IMG/VR virus record: IMGVR_UViG_3300020470_002524
Span: 1 to 30,532 of that record
Reading direction: 5' to 3' (one strand)
Length of the DNA: 30,532 nt
From: a virus
The notes below the pieces were generated by a model, which did not search any database, was not told where the DNA came from, and saw only the letters and a list, made by a program, of their open reading frames with translations. Of this stretch, positions 29,801-30,532 are shown piece after piece. A program made the translations under genes and the position numbers. Each line of letters opens with the position of its first letter. The first letter of the stretch is position 1.

Positions 29801-30532
29801 ATAAGGACCAATAGCATTCAAAACAGCACTATTGTCAGATTTACCTTTATTAAGGTCAATAGACACAAGAATATTACCCTGAGGTACTACTATAGCAGTT
29901 TGAGGTAATTCATACTGGAAAATTTTATCACTATCTCTAGAAGTAACTAAAAATGTTCCATTATAAAGAATTGGGTTTGCACCATAGATTGTAACTTGGT
30001 CTCCAACAAGAACACCATGATTATTCTTACAAGTTACAGTAGCATACTTATTATCAACACCACCAAAGGTAATAGTGTCAACTTCAATTAATTTTTTAAC
30101 ATTATACAACCAAGTTTTCAATTCTGGAGTTGTTGCTGTACCACCTAACTTGGAAATCGTTAATTTATCACCAGGAAGGTAATATGAACCAGTATCAGTT
30201 AATGTAGTCTCTTCCGCATCTACAATACCAACAACATTCATTACAACTTCTTGAGCCGTACCTTTATTGATATAAACTTTAAAATTAGATTTAACTTCCG
30301 TGGCAGCGTCCCATTCCCTTGCAGTAGTATTACTTGCACCACGTGTACACTCAATAAACTGGTTTAATGACTTTTCTTTATATTGAACAACTTCACTATC
30401 ACCAATTAAGAATTCACCATTTCTTTCTGGCCATCCAATTGTAGAGTCAACTGTAATGATATTAGAAGTTGCAGTAAGAGGTTCTGCGAGTTTTGTTTTA
30501 TATGGAACTACAAATTTTCCTTTAATTGTCTC
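5888..30532 (-). CDS. Giant modular virion structural protein, at least 8,214 aa; 5' end off the right edge
   Basis: The frame is open from the right edge to TGA at 5888-5890. I translated 30242-30532 by hand and found 97 further sense codons before the first in-window ATG (30241), so that ATG is internal and the true start is outside. The protein is a chain of adhesion- and structure-type modules: a CTRG module, E1-FCCH-like modules, a split YHYH-like domain, GSGY repeat arrays, a propeller-like region, two LamG-like domains, 28 Cys/YPR repeats alternating with helical modules, a carbohydrate-binding-like jelly roll, and NGVxQ modules. No transmembrane helix, protease or intein signature was noticed. 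It precedes gp8 by two genes; in T4-like cyanophages this region (after gp6) holds large proteins, sometimes labelled VrlC-like. A host-contacting baseplate or fibre role is inferred. Several modules are known in cyanophage structural proteins; the length is exceptional. Confidence 0.93.
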   Translation of the reverse strand, partial: ETIKGKFVVPYKTKLAEPLTATSNIITVDSTIGWPERNGEFLIGDSEVVQYKEKSLNQFIECTRGASNTTAREWDAATEVKSNFKVYINKGTAQEVVMNVVGIVDAEETTLTDTGSYYLPGDKLTISKLGGTATTPELKTWLYNVKKLIEVDTITFGGVDNKYATVTCKNNHGVLVGDQVTIYGANPILYNGTFLVTSRDSDKIFQYELPQTAIVVPQGNILVSIDLNKGKSDNSAVLNAIGPYTTNIQNTFFNDNYVYIASTGIPNYKIGPFPGSALLPGNQRKLTRIPRVASTISTKNAITAGPIGSWVNGVSIWSYKSAITKTYGAVTGINITNAGQDYDAASPPAATISGGSGIGATASVVVNGSLSSIDVTAGGSGYTTSPLVSIVGGGGSGASATAIITKGEVSRILIVDAGTGYTSQPTISIVGGNGTGAEATASVRGPIKSISVDSGGSNYTSTPTVTLSSGSGAVAQPIVSNGRIISIAIINAGSGYTTAPEVSIQGVGFGAVAKATIDTDGENAGRVTSITITNKGIGYVQGTTVINLTSVGQDAAFTANVFQWTYNLQETTTFDSAKGSVFEGYNNQYGGEYAHLSNPQRLRYVLGDNLFETTGGALEEQSSGTAHSPIIGWAFDGNPIYGPYGFTDPTDQASAIVRLNSSYRLKSDLVYDANSNPNPVRTAGPTLSDEPAGKFVEDYEYVFALGDLDQYNGRFCKTPDFAEGRYCYFVTIDATDAGNPTFPYVLGPNYNSVVDPWNLAAAAVQQNIPTGVVRYRDPYENVDIDVTRVPNASTNALTTEGGEILLFEIEDEDRSGVIEQAEIDDPDQIFEEAPLQLFDYFPAVKFDSKVDIEVETITKFEEASVTGFSIENPGKNYQVDDRLVFDNTDTDGLGVSARVSKITGEEVSEYTYENISGVSYGRIKTSVPHQLLTGDRVFVDYTPVMNSTGKTFVVRQYKGIEEVLITQTGSGYNTDIPPTIIIDGDGKAGKLEAVVSTVGAIEKVNVINSGSEYTKNPRVILSHPQVFKKADYFVSLVNNNGYVKINDVVTTPTKVSYICGKTKNTAGDEEQAFIAKINASGVKEWQKTLASTDGQKSTEFSKIVLDGSNIWVVGINNPNSAILNAYNPDIILCKYIEASNGLSATLNKQKAYAGISGATRADQITSLAKFSDTRMIIGGYTNTNSSNPYDAFIASIDTNGAFAIKRKISSTNKSEKITSLVVSEDGGIYFSAELADTATATDVNVGFGKVTLGTSVFTVDFFKTYTHSAYSFIDTAIAVDEFNEFYISSTLRLKADTTNTDSFWVGKLDNAGTFLWNYRYVAPGRDIRLANKCVIDIFGDLNLGFTRTNSTTGKITLDTVKIGYNGVMKNHTTNDFNSNRIEGSSIYGIESDDSGDVLISGQTSWNRNEFIFPFDGNQTDTTGHYTLTTTSTTNSVTYADNVAKIYGYNPAGSNSTWVQGNLQITAAQLGTKLNDDWTVEFMIYKDSTASQTLSQADQTIMSIGDATSATGGLWIYYDISDGKLKTIVTNNSTTVNTAHGAGTISESTLTTMFADNNWSFFGVKKSGNTFTVYVNGNSIYSLTVANTSLGSKDLYIAQFPGRNGSAGNFRKDEQGQFFVDNFRLRNRAVTPTVPTDVTGYPTASEFGFTYNWVNDPWFTTYLARYDYIDYAGFVLKVDKDATKLGQENNTNTTIGFLRTAVTPVAGTALTLTTTDFELGAAGLQSLDYEAADTTMGQDTQTPTYTADIWESRTATVPSPGSQKLRATAVVKDRYFFKSTNTLKIDNIQKLTLNQSFAFTNNTKLVLKNSGGTTINSGYIVKTDVPNNLVYLAINTNSWADDLNTGSLSLEQFSEQGTYGIVGPMPNVVNEITGYTFAQIANTSAGQFDIDLNNFDVDKTVGDVPATLGAISAAGTGYAASGTNVATTTTGTGTGLTVNFTASGGNVSAVTINTAGSGYKVGDVITLTTGNADCKFTVATCVGDLDSFAKFKAYSADDYTIRIDAISGASNYAVGSVVTLDPANVAFNATKSTVQFTNLAGVTQITLVANLEKILQVTAVSNTDEVYVVTSSKHYLSTGEILYIDGNSVNSTDPATEYDGTFPVDTIVSPIEFTYKLPAVATTSPALRAGSPAGVAAVDVFVKSPTLKMYYGHQYIFDVAHSTMVGANLSFAKDNLYKLEYSFNSIERVGTPGIVSQGNPSPTIKLKCDRGIVTNISYYFDPSRTTDATSPVISGSYLDVVDSPYVGTFDLTSTSGATITTGDDVFKFLLPNEPEGNATTSAAKYSTSSLKAVGSISSVRIVNSGGFYTRLPIVSNIISSRKIERVDIKTPGTEYAVGTYTGVPIAGDGEGGLVEITVSDGLDENNQTIPGQISKVVVTSPGIGYTTASIDIEAIDGILGPGTTGSGGELTVVIPPFGTGASIFTKGTSVGKIKKLKNNNFGYDYPHDYTLRPEITFPINAQLTSTSILDSITITNPGSGYSQAPAVLITGGGGSGAIAEAIVKNGRLDQIIVKDSGSGYSSEPTITLASSFNYVVNLDLGLLQFAYPHGIVNGAEITLSVTDIGDGAEFPLASGAIGRLNGVTTYYAIAGTANSLDGDQLKLALTPANAALGDAITFVNAGTGRQTALTSSFGGAAEANVITSTFLEGELVYQGSSLENATATGYVSTNAGWQLGPRILKIVDYVGTFNANERITGVVSKSSGLISDLKIAKGVLEIGSITTTTGQFIDDIGKPSEIIQKIQDSYYYQDFSYAVKSAVSINDWKDILVKNVHPASFKIFGELNLDEYGVIPNKETFFSITKSVELAQEAIVPNIQNFALVEPIYSEFNNTEVLFRQKRLTSSENILTSVVQRVDDISSQFDGIKTSFPLQVDGNNVVANANQLMIVLNGVVQNPGTSFSIQQDKIVFVEPPKPPASVKYVSVGIQQQNTIGVSFDAGTISGIFPTIGNVLVGSVSGTDMIVTSVEGNVIYGFITDMGTGGTGFITNELCNVSATGFNANYLSQTSVTNIGLFTYDETVTNLEGNTAKVSQTNIEQGTEDPIAQLRFTIGSGATTIDVVKYKEDNTTADEVVPAGNFVVGKDYRINNEIIKVQTITNAADYTTLTVLRAQTGTSADSHQEDVPLRKVEILITNTMVLSKTAGTYQSTPGLYDIQLNDYIIGASSGVVAKITSTAVYADPVTGETISQVNISDGSSFFGLLFNRITSQTYPNVVIDDISKSAISVVDFTDNATAINTKFPSTEEISNYVIKYDNASGSIMEDEYIRNYKLKYTGNQGEFIAGEEGKVRKLSFRDKIGSGAFLKGQTIRTRDTKAEVVGYSVADQIVYLGKIGRTKANGQDYHAISFAKDAQLDTAQKKFGESSLLVDGTGDYISVATSTEFGFGTGDFTIELWVRPASVTGVQNLVDLRTADPQVAPTLRLNGTAVEYQSNGSNVVNGGSVAQNTWYHIAVSRASGTTKLFIDGAQIASNTDANNYGTTKPIVIGADLAGANAFNGHIDEVRISDSGRYTAAFTARNGIQQGDANAKLILHLDGLDGQVWTDDWSGGEAFTVGEYFNNDAILATSRVAGVHIYNGGTATDALTFNDSSKKNVTAASYNPETGVLELTIGSHSYTTSNTVTITAGALSFTCSKDGHATSHTYPRTTDPAYNTALAITAVSGTTITVNVGIAREPKGFTGNSQRYINAADLILANKDYIANEAVFLMKSRYPSFSVPGGEVNCEDDVRDILDAVVEDLRNGSNSHVWDAAAFYVNRTSSPVTLNHVETEVPESVYTLEKAQEIVRYVINNTLWDTQGDHKLSQTSDSRITEVDGVSITQITPSNATYDAATGDLVLTKADHGLRTRRKLTATTASFTPSTGILQITTAVSQFTATGATYDAATGEMVITIGAHTLTTDDFARIDDGGITFSCSYGGSTGNGAYPRSSGANTDSGADYAHGRYLPILAVGATTITINVNGGQGAISHNVAHTFVSAVSNSIKIGHGVNNGDSIQLDDHSLTFTCTQDSNSTNHAYPRPQDPGSQGWMVASGSTATTFDINVGKAPAGNWTPTAANFDPATGWLTTTIGDHDMTPGSKFTVKDASYTPATGLMNIEVESDTFNVSDAIYSSVTGDLTLTIGSHGLNKGDKVKVGPNSLFFTCDMDDHQVIHAYPRASDPTYGDTIFIKDTTPTTVTINVGTTPEVGYTPTAAAFTPATGVMELTIGDHDLSLGSSIRIKDNGLTFYCATGGSGDPKTYPRTTTSDKNITAATYTPTTGILQVTSAAHGLTGPSSTTPTGATYDPATGLMTLTKSSHGFVVGDKVKLADGAITFSCTYGAGVHKFVSAATNAVTPNAGAAITPTAATYTPSTGVMVLTFGSAHGLTTSNTVQIAANSLSFQCDLDGYATTHTYPRTTDPQYGQNIAITAVTTTTITVNVGVSSVGSAYPRSIDPISNKWVDIVAADTNTFTIPVGSTSVGDYPHTFVSAVTNGVKKANDVIKIADGGITFTCAQDNNGSNHAYPRSTDLISGKWVIIEDAATDTIDINVGVSPNTTTHTFVSATAGALKAKVDPYQGLPMSIDYVGTTHTVTAGAYNPSTGVITVTIGAGHSFSNGDKIKFAPDSLTYSCALGSGNYSYPRPTDYAYDRWLTISGVSGNDFNVTVLDVIPSTNTSTHTFVSATTNGLTYMDGKIKFNVGISSNTTTHTFVSAVTDAVTTGGNYAHQFAGSASSALMPSHGFAIGDKVMFSEGSLEFQCDMDQSSSVKKYPRTSDPYYNKWLTISNVSNNAFDVNVGATTNTTFNVSAATYSPASGDLTLTIGAHTLDIGDSIKLADNSLTFRCDFNNDNYTTNKTYPRTTGEDYAYNTALPIIARTPTTITINVNGGQGAITDTTNHVFQSATSGAVIAGGNYTHKFLKGAPNGLTKAGETFSLANNSLTFTCSMDQHMSDHTYPRATDPASATSLPVYRDGSLYSATAAQYGPADGKLVITAGKQFTPTSATYEATTGVMKLTIPGHGMANNDRIKIDDDALKFTCSMDSHKSDHVYPRSSDPKSGTWLPLSNVTTDTLDVNVGASPLVAYNPTAATYNPLTGDMSLTIGSHTLTAGTNVKIANAGLTFRCAMDGNFSNHAYPRATDPFYNKPVEIKSVTSTAITLNVGSTPTIEYTPTGATYTPTTGLLVLTIGSHGITTGDSVKLLDGAVTFTCTQGSGNHSYPRTTIDNHTATNGAYNPNTGIMTLTVAGHGMRNGDWVKLDDGAITFKCTYGEEVHNYVSGTVADAVTDNNNATYAVYDATYTPDTGVLVMTIGNHALTTSNTVTIGANKLGFTCALDNNATTHTYPRATDPAHNTALAITAADTSAGTITVNVGTTAGSGTAYPRSTDAISGKWIQVSNVATDTFDIQVLDTIPSTNTNAHTFVSSVTNAIKQKRDKAYDTAVAVTATTPTTITLDVGISSNTTAHTFVSALANGVISGGNHTHTFFPTPATYTPTTASYTPATGDLVLTIADHGMEVGEYIKIADDGISFSCTFGGGGAVTKSYPRSTDPMGGGRYVPITAATGSTITVNALQGTTPTNTDAHTFVSAVANSVTRAIISTGGDYDHIFKYAVPDSISSEKHQLSNGDEIRIENGSLSFTCEKDGNYTTAKYPRHGVDAYANRWLKVSDVTDTAFTVDVGKAALSDDQYTHTFVSALRNSIVKRDNTITFNVGPTPLIKKDVTNGTYDPATGLMVLTIGTHGLAAPTTHTPTGASYSNATGILTLTLANHGFQNGNKVKLDNSAITFSCAGGTGTHTFVSGVTNAITANSGGPFTAAAGTTYDPSNGNLVLEIGSHSLTTSNTISIADNGLTFTCDADNHASNHTYPRATDPASTNTSALNNGVLAISAVSATTITVNVTAVTSSQAAYPRATDPISGVWTPISNVTDNTFDIYVGTTTNIQSHTFVSFATNGLSKANSTVKLTDNSLTFQCNTDSYGSDHTYPRTTIDTHTATAGTAYAPATGVMTVTTSSAHGMKNGDYIKFDDNSLTFKCDQDQQTENHTYPRSTDPFSGKWLPVYEVTNTTFKVQVGISSNTTNHFFQSGTTNGIKQKRDRAYDTALEVVATAATTITLDVGKSSDTSTHQWKSGYVGTDGVIIGGDYVHKFKTSATNAITTGGNYTHTFVTAKANGITVGANAVYLAPESVLFTCTMDGNDKVAAYPRADDPAANQLLEVLSNTKDTFTVNVGASPLGDRYAHTFSSAKSNAVSIAHYDPVGCSDVYTTIGNLMNIIADTLTNANAASPVDHLGNLPKITPAAEFIGGTLDGFYEVPFNVDYHDAANDLLYTNQIDTDIVGRYRDAAKLIRLNASAIVDKASVDMLTRYPDLATEMPRNADGSGAGTLRCKSDLSSILEDIILDVELGGNYNVTKVANQYINSTTGEIKHIRLQVWQSEYAHERLAHYSKQAVIGTLDDTNTDAIITGDWGITQQTQVQYTPTAATYDGSTGDLVLTVAPNAGSYTAAAGTTYDPATGDLVLEIGSHSLTTKDKIKLAENSLSFSCNPGSGVATRTYPRSSGANTSDGRDYAYNKILDITAVTASKITVNVNSAPNSAISSNVAHTFVSGVANGITVAHDFIVGDAITIAQDSLTFTCSMDGNSTNKTYPRTSDPFYNKNIYVTAFDTNTITVNVGTTPLSYYDITNAAYTPATGVMVLTIGSHSLAAGTSIKLADEAITLTCDYNSDGWTTPKSYPRSTIDQMTAASGTTYNPTTGIVNITKSTHGLETGDLVKLADNSLTFSCDTGSGAVNKTYPRSTDPISGKWIPVTKVDANNFTIQVLETTPSTNTNAHTWVSAVTNGISAKRDRAYDHAINIDSVTDTTITINVGPSTDTSEHRFVSAKDNAVIAGGNYTHTFVSAATNAITRPADCVNVQTTIDTLVNTLNDIIAPKGDDFEISADRLYFNRKYIAAEITGLTTAEFTYTLNGTDYSAFTYPGTTGEATCQRDIKEIIKSIISDLQTGGNNSTITAIRLYLDANTELKEIEDELLATLFAIEQIKTLGEFALGNNLLAKNSSPASGKYVAVHTTETPYTDSETPTNTGQVVQRLRELVDLALDMLAPGGKVMRSAAKQILFNENYYENELESLVNTQFGSGSWTYDNFVSEITTNISHDLITTNIHDKSHAIDIVLTSVTGDFTAGEIVVSSNSAVSGKGYAKCLEFDEDVPSMVVGPFFSNTSFAVGDVLTGQSSGATATVAANGVSATYDWYNKPGNIKTKKTAIGITSLIEGQVSGANLWNSPEDFIANWTGSAVTRTANTGVAPDGTTTAEKVMDTTGNVEHFVYRDYSLTAFETLDSGTVKYDSGNETWDTGSAEQTQTFTVSFFAKSGEYNHIRMEMQLDPATSVSTQRLLFDIALDTGVVGTTFQIDGQGNLGDMTNVSTGVIPHGDGWFRVYATATFAFGFSTLRQIIYVKNVPQSLVYAGTGSSGVYLWGAKLAKGALDPYTSQDDDVFYTSTEYNIKSLIMKRLIEYMGKSLDNGLTSPSPNASFYKYYDSTKGTDYDKLSITRCIRYLNGIIKNQLGNSAYNNTILKNNGITIPTYKYGTRVIPNGVGGGIQFAEFAYGTQSGISGEINSVTLNEGRVAKVYKRFRFDGDITDGPFTMNETIVKSGDATVTGVVYGYHEDTNYKYLDVEVTGGTWAITDNIVGSENSTTAQISAIEDRIQISTLKGTFTEDIPFKGYNSKQTAQPVAFYKNEAAVTDNTGGTLTIDTDSLIGDFETTSVVYPKTSKQYIDAARYNGIDVQVGQRIASSGHLKLGISIITLNNITYNNWTEGHRVYKVVAGGQDTNTYGVITGVDLDNNFIYIQMIQGTINSTDYVGDYGPTGNLNFPVGYATVSTKLTVAGQASALIQDIEDGTTTKRLYLSDIVGTFSEKDTIIGPNDYKAAVIDLVTLKGRVKRAFKGFDGTTTSFKLTINNGTQYFPDPAGHLLIFINGILQPPGASNAYTAFSDQIQFTEAPDVGASFTGFYVGKLRQLDDISFEFDSLRQSFNLKRNDIFYSLTLTEGVQSTTVRPENNIIVSLNGVVQEAGIGFEIVGSRIIFTEIPRVGSTFVAFSYVGSEADVDAAEVVPPVEAGDFLDIQGEVSDREVAVIESSNSLITFDYLGSVFGRDGQATANLTSGLIKAVQITGGGSGYTSRPTVRIDSISGFDGNIRALVGVSGVELSATGTGYKNPSVDVETSVPDNWTAPDLSQYGEEVIDPEIL
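5945..6145 (-). repeat. C-terminal GSGY repeat pair of the giant protein
   Basis: LIKAVQITGGGSGYTSRPTV and VSGVELSATGTGYKNPSVDV are the last two copies of the GSGY unit, ending about 25 residues before the C-terminus. Placing this unit at or near a protein end is repeated in the 1,390-residue protein. Confidence 0.7.
6330..6815 (-). repeat. Two tandem NGVxQ modules near the C-terminus of the giant protein
   Basis: Each copy runs F(K/E)FD, a FxL strand, a (L/I)(I/V)xxNG(I/V)(L/V)Q turn, and then an IxFTExPxxGxxFxxF strand. Copy 1 contains LLIFINGILQPPG and IQFTEAPDVGASF. Copy 2 contains NNIIVSLNGVVQEAG and IIFTEIPRVGSTF. A third copy lies at 21765-21965 (MIVLNGVVQNPG). The module is familiar from cyanophage structural proteins; its function is unknown. 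Confidence 0.75.
7820..8165 (-). other. Short alpha-helical module in the giant protein
   Basis: The segment IKSLIMKRLIEYMGKSL, then TRCIRYLNGIIKNQLGN, lies between the jelly-roll domain and beta modules and reads as two or three amphipathic helices with one cysteine. It resembles the later half of the larger helical modules but lacks their DL-x2-GGN motif. Confidence 0.45.
8180..8840 (-). other. Carbohydrate-binding-like jelly-roll domain in the giant protein
   Basis: The segment runs LWNSPEDFIANWTGSAVTRT, then APDGTTTAEKV, then TFTVSFFAKSGEYNHIRMEM, GDGWFRVYATATF and SGVYLWGAKLAKG, ending near DPYTSQ. This layout (NxxxDF, APDGTxxA, FTxSFxAK, GWxRxxxT, LWGAxLxxG) matches the CBM-4/9-like discoidal beta-sandwich often found in phage tail-fibre and structural proteins. 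Glycan binding is plausible by family; ligand residues cannot be judged here. Confidence 0.65.
9180..9905 (-). other. Helical modules C and D (third helical insert)
   Basis: The insert begins CVNVQTTIDTLVNTLNDII. It continues SADRLYFNRKYIAAEITGL, then CQRDIKEIIKSIISDLQTGG followed by N, a helical stretch (LKEIEDELLATLFAIEQI), RELVDLALDMLAPGG, and a partial second copy SAAKQILFNENYYENELESL. It is clearly homologous to helical modules A and B through the N-x2-YI-x2-E helix and the C-x2-DI-x2-I...DL-x2-GGN element. It ends the 9.9 kb repeat region. Confidence 0.75.
9906..11210 (-). repeat. Cys/YPR beta-repeat block 2 (4 units)
   Basis: Four units are recognised by Cys-containing strands FSC, FTC, LTC and FSC and by YPRSSGA, YPRTSDP, YPRSTID and YPRSTDP. 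The block ends with an AKRDRAYD segment and two HxFVSA strands (EHRFVSAKDNAV, HTFVSAATNAI) directly before the helical modules. The unit layout is given under the 23-unit block. Confidence 0.85.
11215..11873 (-). other. Helical module B of the giant protein
   Basis: The module begins CSDVYTTIGNLMNIIADTL, parallel to CVNVQTTIDTLVNTLNDII of module C. It continues AAKLIRLNASAIVDKASVDM, then CKSDLSSILEDIILDVELGG followed by N, and a YAHERLAHYSKQAVIGTL helix. The conserved skeleton is A-x2-LI-x2-N helix, RYP, C-x2-D-x3-IL-x2-II-x-D(V/L), GGN, and an A-x3-Y helix. Confidence 0.75.
11874..19090 (-). repeat. Cys/YPR/HTFVSA beta-repeat block 1 (about 23 units)
   Basis: A full unit of about 90-110 residues runs: ATYxPxTGxLxLTIGxHxL; GDxIKLADNSLTFxC; D/N-x(5-9)-H-x-YPRxTDP; LxIxxVTxxTITVNVG; HTFVSAxTNAI. 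I count 23 Cys strands and 23 YPR motifs here, giving about 105 residues per unit. Many units are incomplete: some jump from the Cys strand straight to HTFVSA (GAGVHKFVSA), some from YPRTT straight to the next ATYxPxTG, and some repeat YPRSTDPISGKW after NVG. The Cys strand and the YPR-preceding His are strongly kept. The fold is probably a chain of small beta domains; I do not recognise a named family. Confidence 0.88.
19100..19525 (-). other. Helical module A of the giant protein
   Basis: INAADLILANKDYIANEAVF, then KSRYPSFSVPGG, then CEDDVRDILDAVVEDLRNGS followed by N, WDAAAFYV, and a later EKAQEIVRYVINNTLW helix. This form is the closest to modules I recall from cyanophage proteins (NRxFIAxEAVxxM, PGFxVPGG, CxxDIxDxIDAxxxDL). 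It interrupts the beta-repeat series after its first unit. Confidence 0.75.
19530..19775 (-). repeat. First Cys/YPR beta-repeat unit (block 0)
   Basis: A single, nearly complete unit: ASYNPETGVLELTIGSHSYT, LSFTCSKDGH, HTYPRTTDPAYNTALAITAV, TITVNVG. It runs directly into helical module A without an HTFVSA strand. It shows the unit can stand alone. Confidence 0.85.
19970..20520 (-). other. LamG-like (concanavalin A-like) jelly-roll domain in the giant protein
   Basis: The segment carries AQKKFGESSLLVDGTGDYIS, then GDFTIELWVRPAS, NTWYHIAVSRASGTTKLFID, and IDEVRISDSGRYTAAFTA. These are the standard blocks of the LamG_3-type fold: FGxxSLxxDGxxDYI, FTIExWVRP, WYHIAVxR...LFIDG and IDEVRIS. The domain is intact and immediately precedes the Cys/YPR repeat region. 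In other proteins these domains bind glycans or other surface ligands, so host adhesion is a reasonable inference. Confidence 0.85.
20640..21070 (-). other. Conserved phage-structural region SSFFGLLFNRI in the giant protein
   Basis: DGSSFFGLLFNRITSQTYPN, then IDDISKSAI, then MEDEYIRNYKLKYTG and a glycine-rich FIAGEEGKVRKLSF. I recall the SFFGLLFNRI element from large structural proteins of T4-like cyanophages. It sits between the TRG-like module and the LamG domain. Its role is unknown. Confidence 0.5.
21765..21965 (-). repeat. Internal NGVxQ module of the giant protein
   Basis: SSQFDGIKTSFPLQ, MIVLNGVVQNPGTSFSI and IVFVEPPKPPASV form a third copy of the NGVxQ module found in tandem at 6330-6815, about 15 kb away in the same gene. 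Confidence 0.7.
22080..22320 (-). other. YYYQDFSYAVKS helix region in the giant protein
   Basis: YYYQDFSYAVKSAVSINDWK, then NVHPASFKIFGEL. The pattern YYQDxSYxxKS...W...VHPAxFxxFG is a recurring element of marine T4-like structural proteins. It marks the switch from the GSGY-rich part to the NGVxQ module. Confidence 0.55.
22945..23670 (-). repeat. GSGY repeat cluster (4-5 divergent units)
   Basis: Units begin VRIVNSGGFY, VDIKTPGTEY, VVVTSPGIGYTTA, ITITNPGSGYSQAPAV and IIVKDSGSGYSSEPTI. One keeps the full glycine run GGGGSGA. They are separated by irregular spacers such as GDGEGGL and GPGTTGSGG. Same unit as the six-copy array near the N-terminal side. Confidence 0.75.
24190..24380 (-). other. 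E1-FCCH-like module (second copy)
   Basis: VYVVTSSKHYLSTGEILYID, a YDGTFPV turn, and IEFTYKLPAVA follow the pattern strand-H-x-L-x2-G-(E/D), xxI-xG, YxGTFxV, F-x-Y-x-LP. This is often matched to the FCCH domain of ubiquitin-activating enzyme E1 in phage annotations; there is no ubiquitin link here. Confidence 0.5.
24575..24830 (-). repeat. GSGY repeat pair with threonine/glycine-rich loop
   Basis: LGAISAAGTGYAASGTNVAT is followed by a TTTTGTGTG loop and a second unit VSAVTINTAGSGYKVGDVIT. The usual GGGGSGA run is replaced by TGTGTG. Confidence 0.65.
25635..26320 (-). other. LamG-like jelly-roll domain (first, more divergent)
   Basis: The segment reads FIFPFDGNQTDTTGHYTL, then DDWTVEFMIYKDS, a GLWIYYDISDGKL strand, DNNWSFFGVKKSGNTFTVYV followed by NG, and FFVDNFRLRNRAV. 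This is the same block order as the clearer LamG domain (start strand, xWTVExMIY, WxFxxVxxxGNTxxVYVNG, xxDNFRLRN). It follows the propeller-like region directly. Confidence 0.7.
26320..27460 (-). other. Beta-propeller-like repeat region in the giant protein
   Basis: Recurring blades of about 50-70 residues follow the pattern (Y/I)-x-(S/G)G-x-T...DAFIAKID-x2-G-x3-W. Examples are YICGKTKNTAGDEEQAFIAK, IIGGYTNTNSSNPYDAFIAS, and YISSTLRLKADTTNTDSFWV followed by GKLDNAGTFLWNY. A last blade has DVLISGQTSWN. This resembles the SBBP-type or quinoprotein-like propellers of surface proteins. I can identify four or five blades; whether the ring closes cannot be judged. Confidence 0.6.
27470..27960 (-). 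repeat. Divergent GSGY units around an FCCH-like strand
   Basis: Three units are visible: VTGFSIENPGKNYQVDDRLV, VLITQTGSGYNTDIPPTIII and VNVINSGSEYTKNPRVIL. Between them lies GRIKTSVPHQLLTGDRVFVD, an FCCH-like PHxLxxGDxV turn. Confidence 0.6.
28245..28690 (-). other. YHYH-like domain, main part (giant protein)
   Basis: HSPIIGWAFDGNPIYGPYGF is an almost perfect YHYH-family core. It is followed by SSYRLKSD, then LDQYNGRFCKTPDF, GRYCYFVT and FPYVLGPNYNS. The position of the family's YHYH tetrapeptide reads YCYF, so both histidines are missing. The N-terminal piece of the domain lies about 0.9 kb upstream, beyond the six GSGY repeats. Confidence 0.75.
28880..29555 (-). repeat. Six tandem GSGY/GGSGA repeats
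   Basis: Units of about 37 residues begin VTGINITNAGQDYDA, LSSIDVTAGGSGYTTSP, VSRILIVDAGTGYTSQP, IKSISVDSGGSNYTSTP, IISIAIINAGSGYTTAP and VTSITITNKGIGY. Most continue with a VxIxGGxGxGAxAxAxI strand pair. This is the longest uninterrupted array of the unit in the window. Confidence 0.85.
29560..29665 (-). other. YHYH-like domain, N-terminal piece (giant protein)
   Basis: TKNAITAGPIGSWVNGVSIW followed by SYKSA matches the GPIGxxxNGVxIxxYK start of YHYH-family domains. It runs directly into the six GSGY repeats, after which the domain resumes. Confidence 0.6.
29895..30055 (-). other. E1-FCCH-like module (first copy)
   Basis: YATVTCKNNHGVLVGDQVTI, then YNGTFLVTSRDSDKIFQYEL. This matches the HGxxxGDxVxIxG, YNGTFxVT, FxYxLP pattern seen in many phage tail proteins. 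Confidence 0.55.
30242..30532 (-). other. In-frame N-terminal extension of the giant protein with a CTRG module
   Basis: Manual translation from the right edge gives 97 sense codons, beginning ETIKGKFVVPYKTKLAEPL. It includes STIGWPERNGEFLIG, VQYKEKSLNQFIECTRG and REWDAATEV, and joins without a stop to the methionine at 30241. The content is typical of the TRG-type module elsewhere in these proteins, so it is coding and not leader sequence. Confidence 0.85.

Noticed and set aside
29895-30055. True ubiquitin-activating enzyme function for the FCCH-like modules
   Set aside because: The resemblance is to one small beta module only. No adenylation or catalytic cysteine domain is present, and phage tail proteins often match this module.
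30239-30241. ATG at 30241 as the start of the giant gene
   Set aside because: The frame stays open for 97 codons to the window edge and encodes a typical module, so this methionine is internal.
1-30532. tRNA genes, rho-independent terminators, insertion sequences or attachment sites
   Set aside because: Nearly all bases are coding. The three gaps (35, 4 and 26 bases) are too short for these, and I saw no hairpin with a T-run in them.
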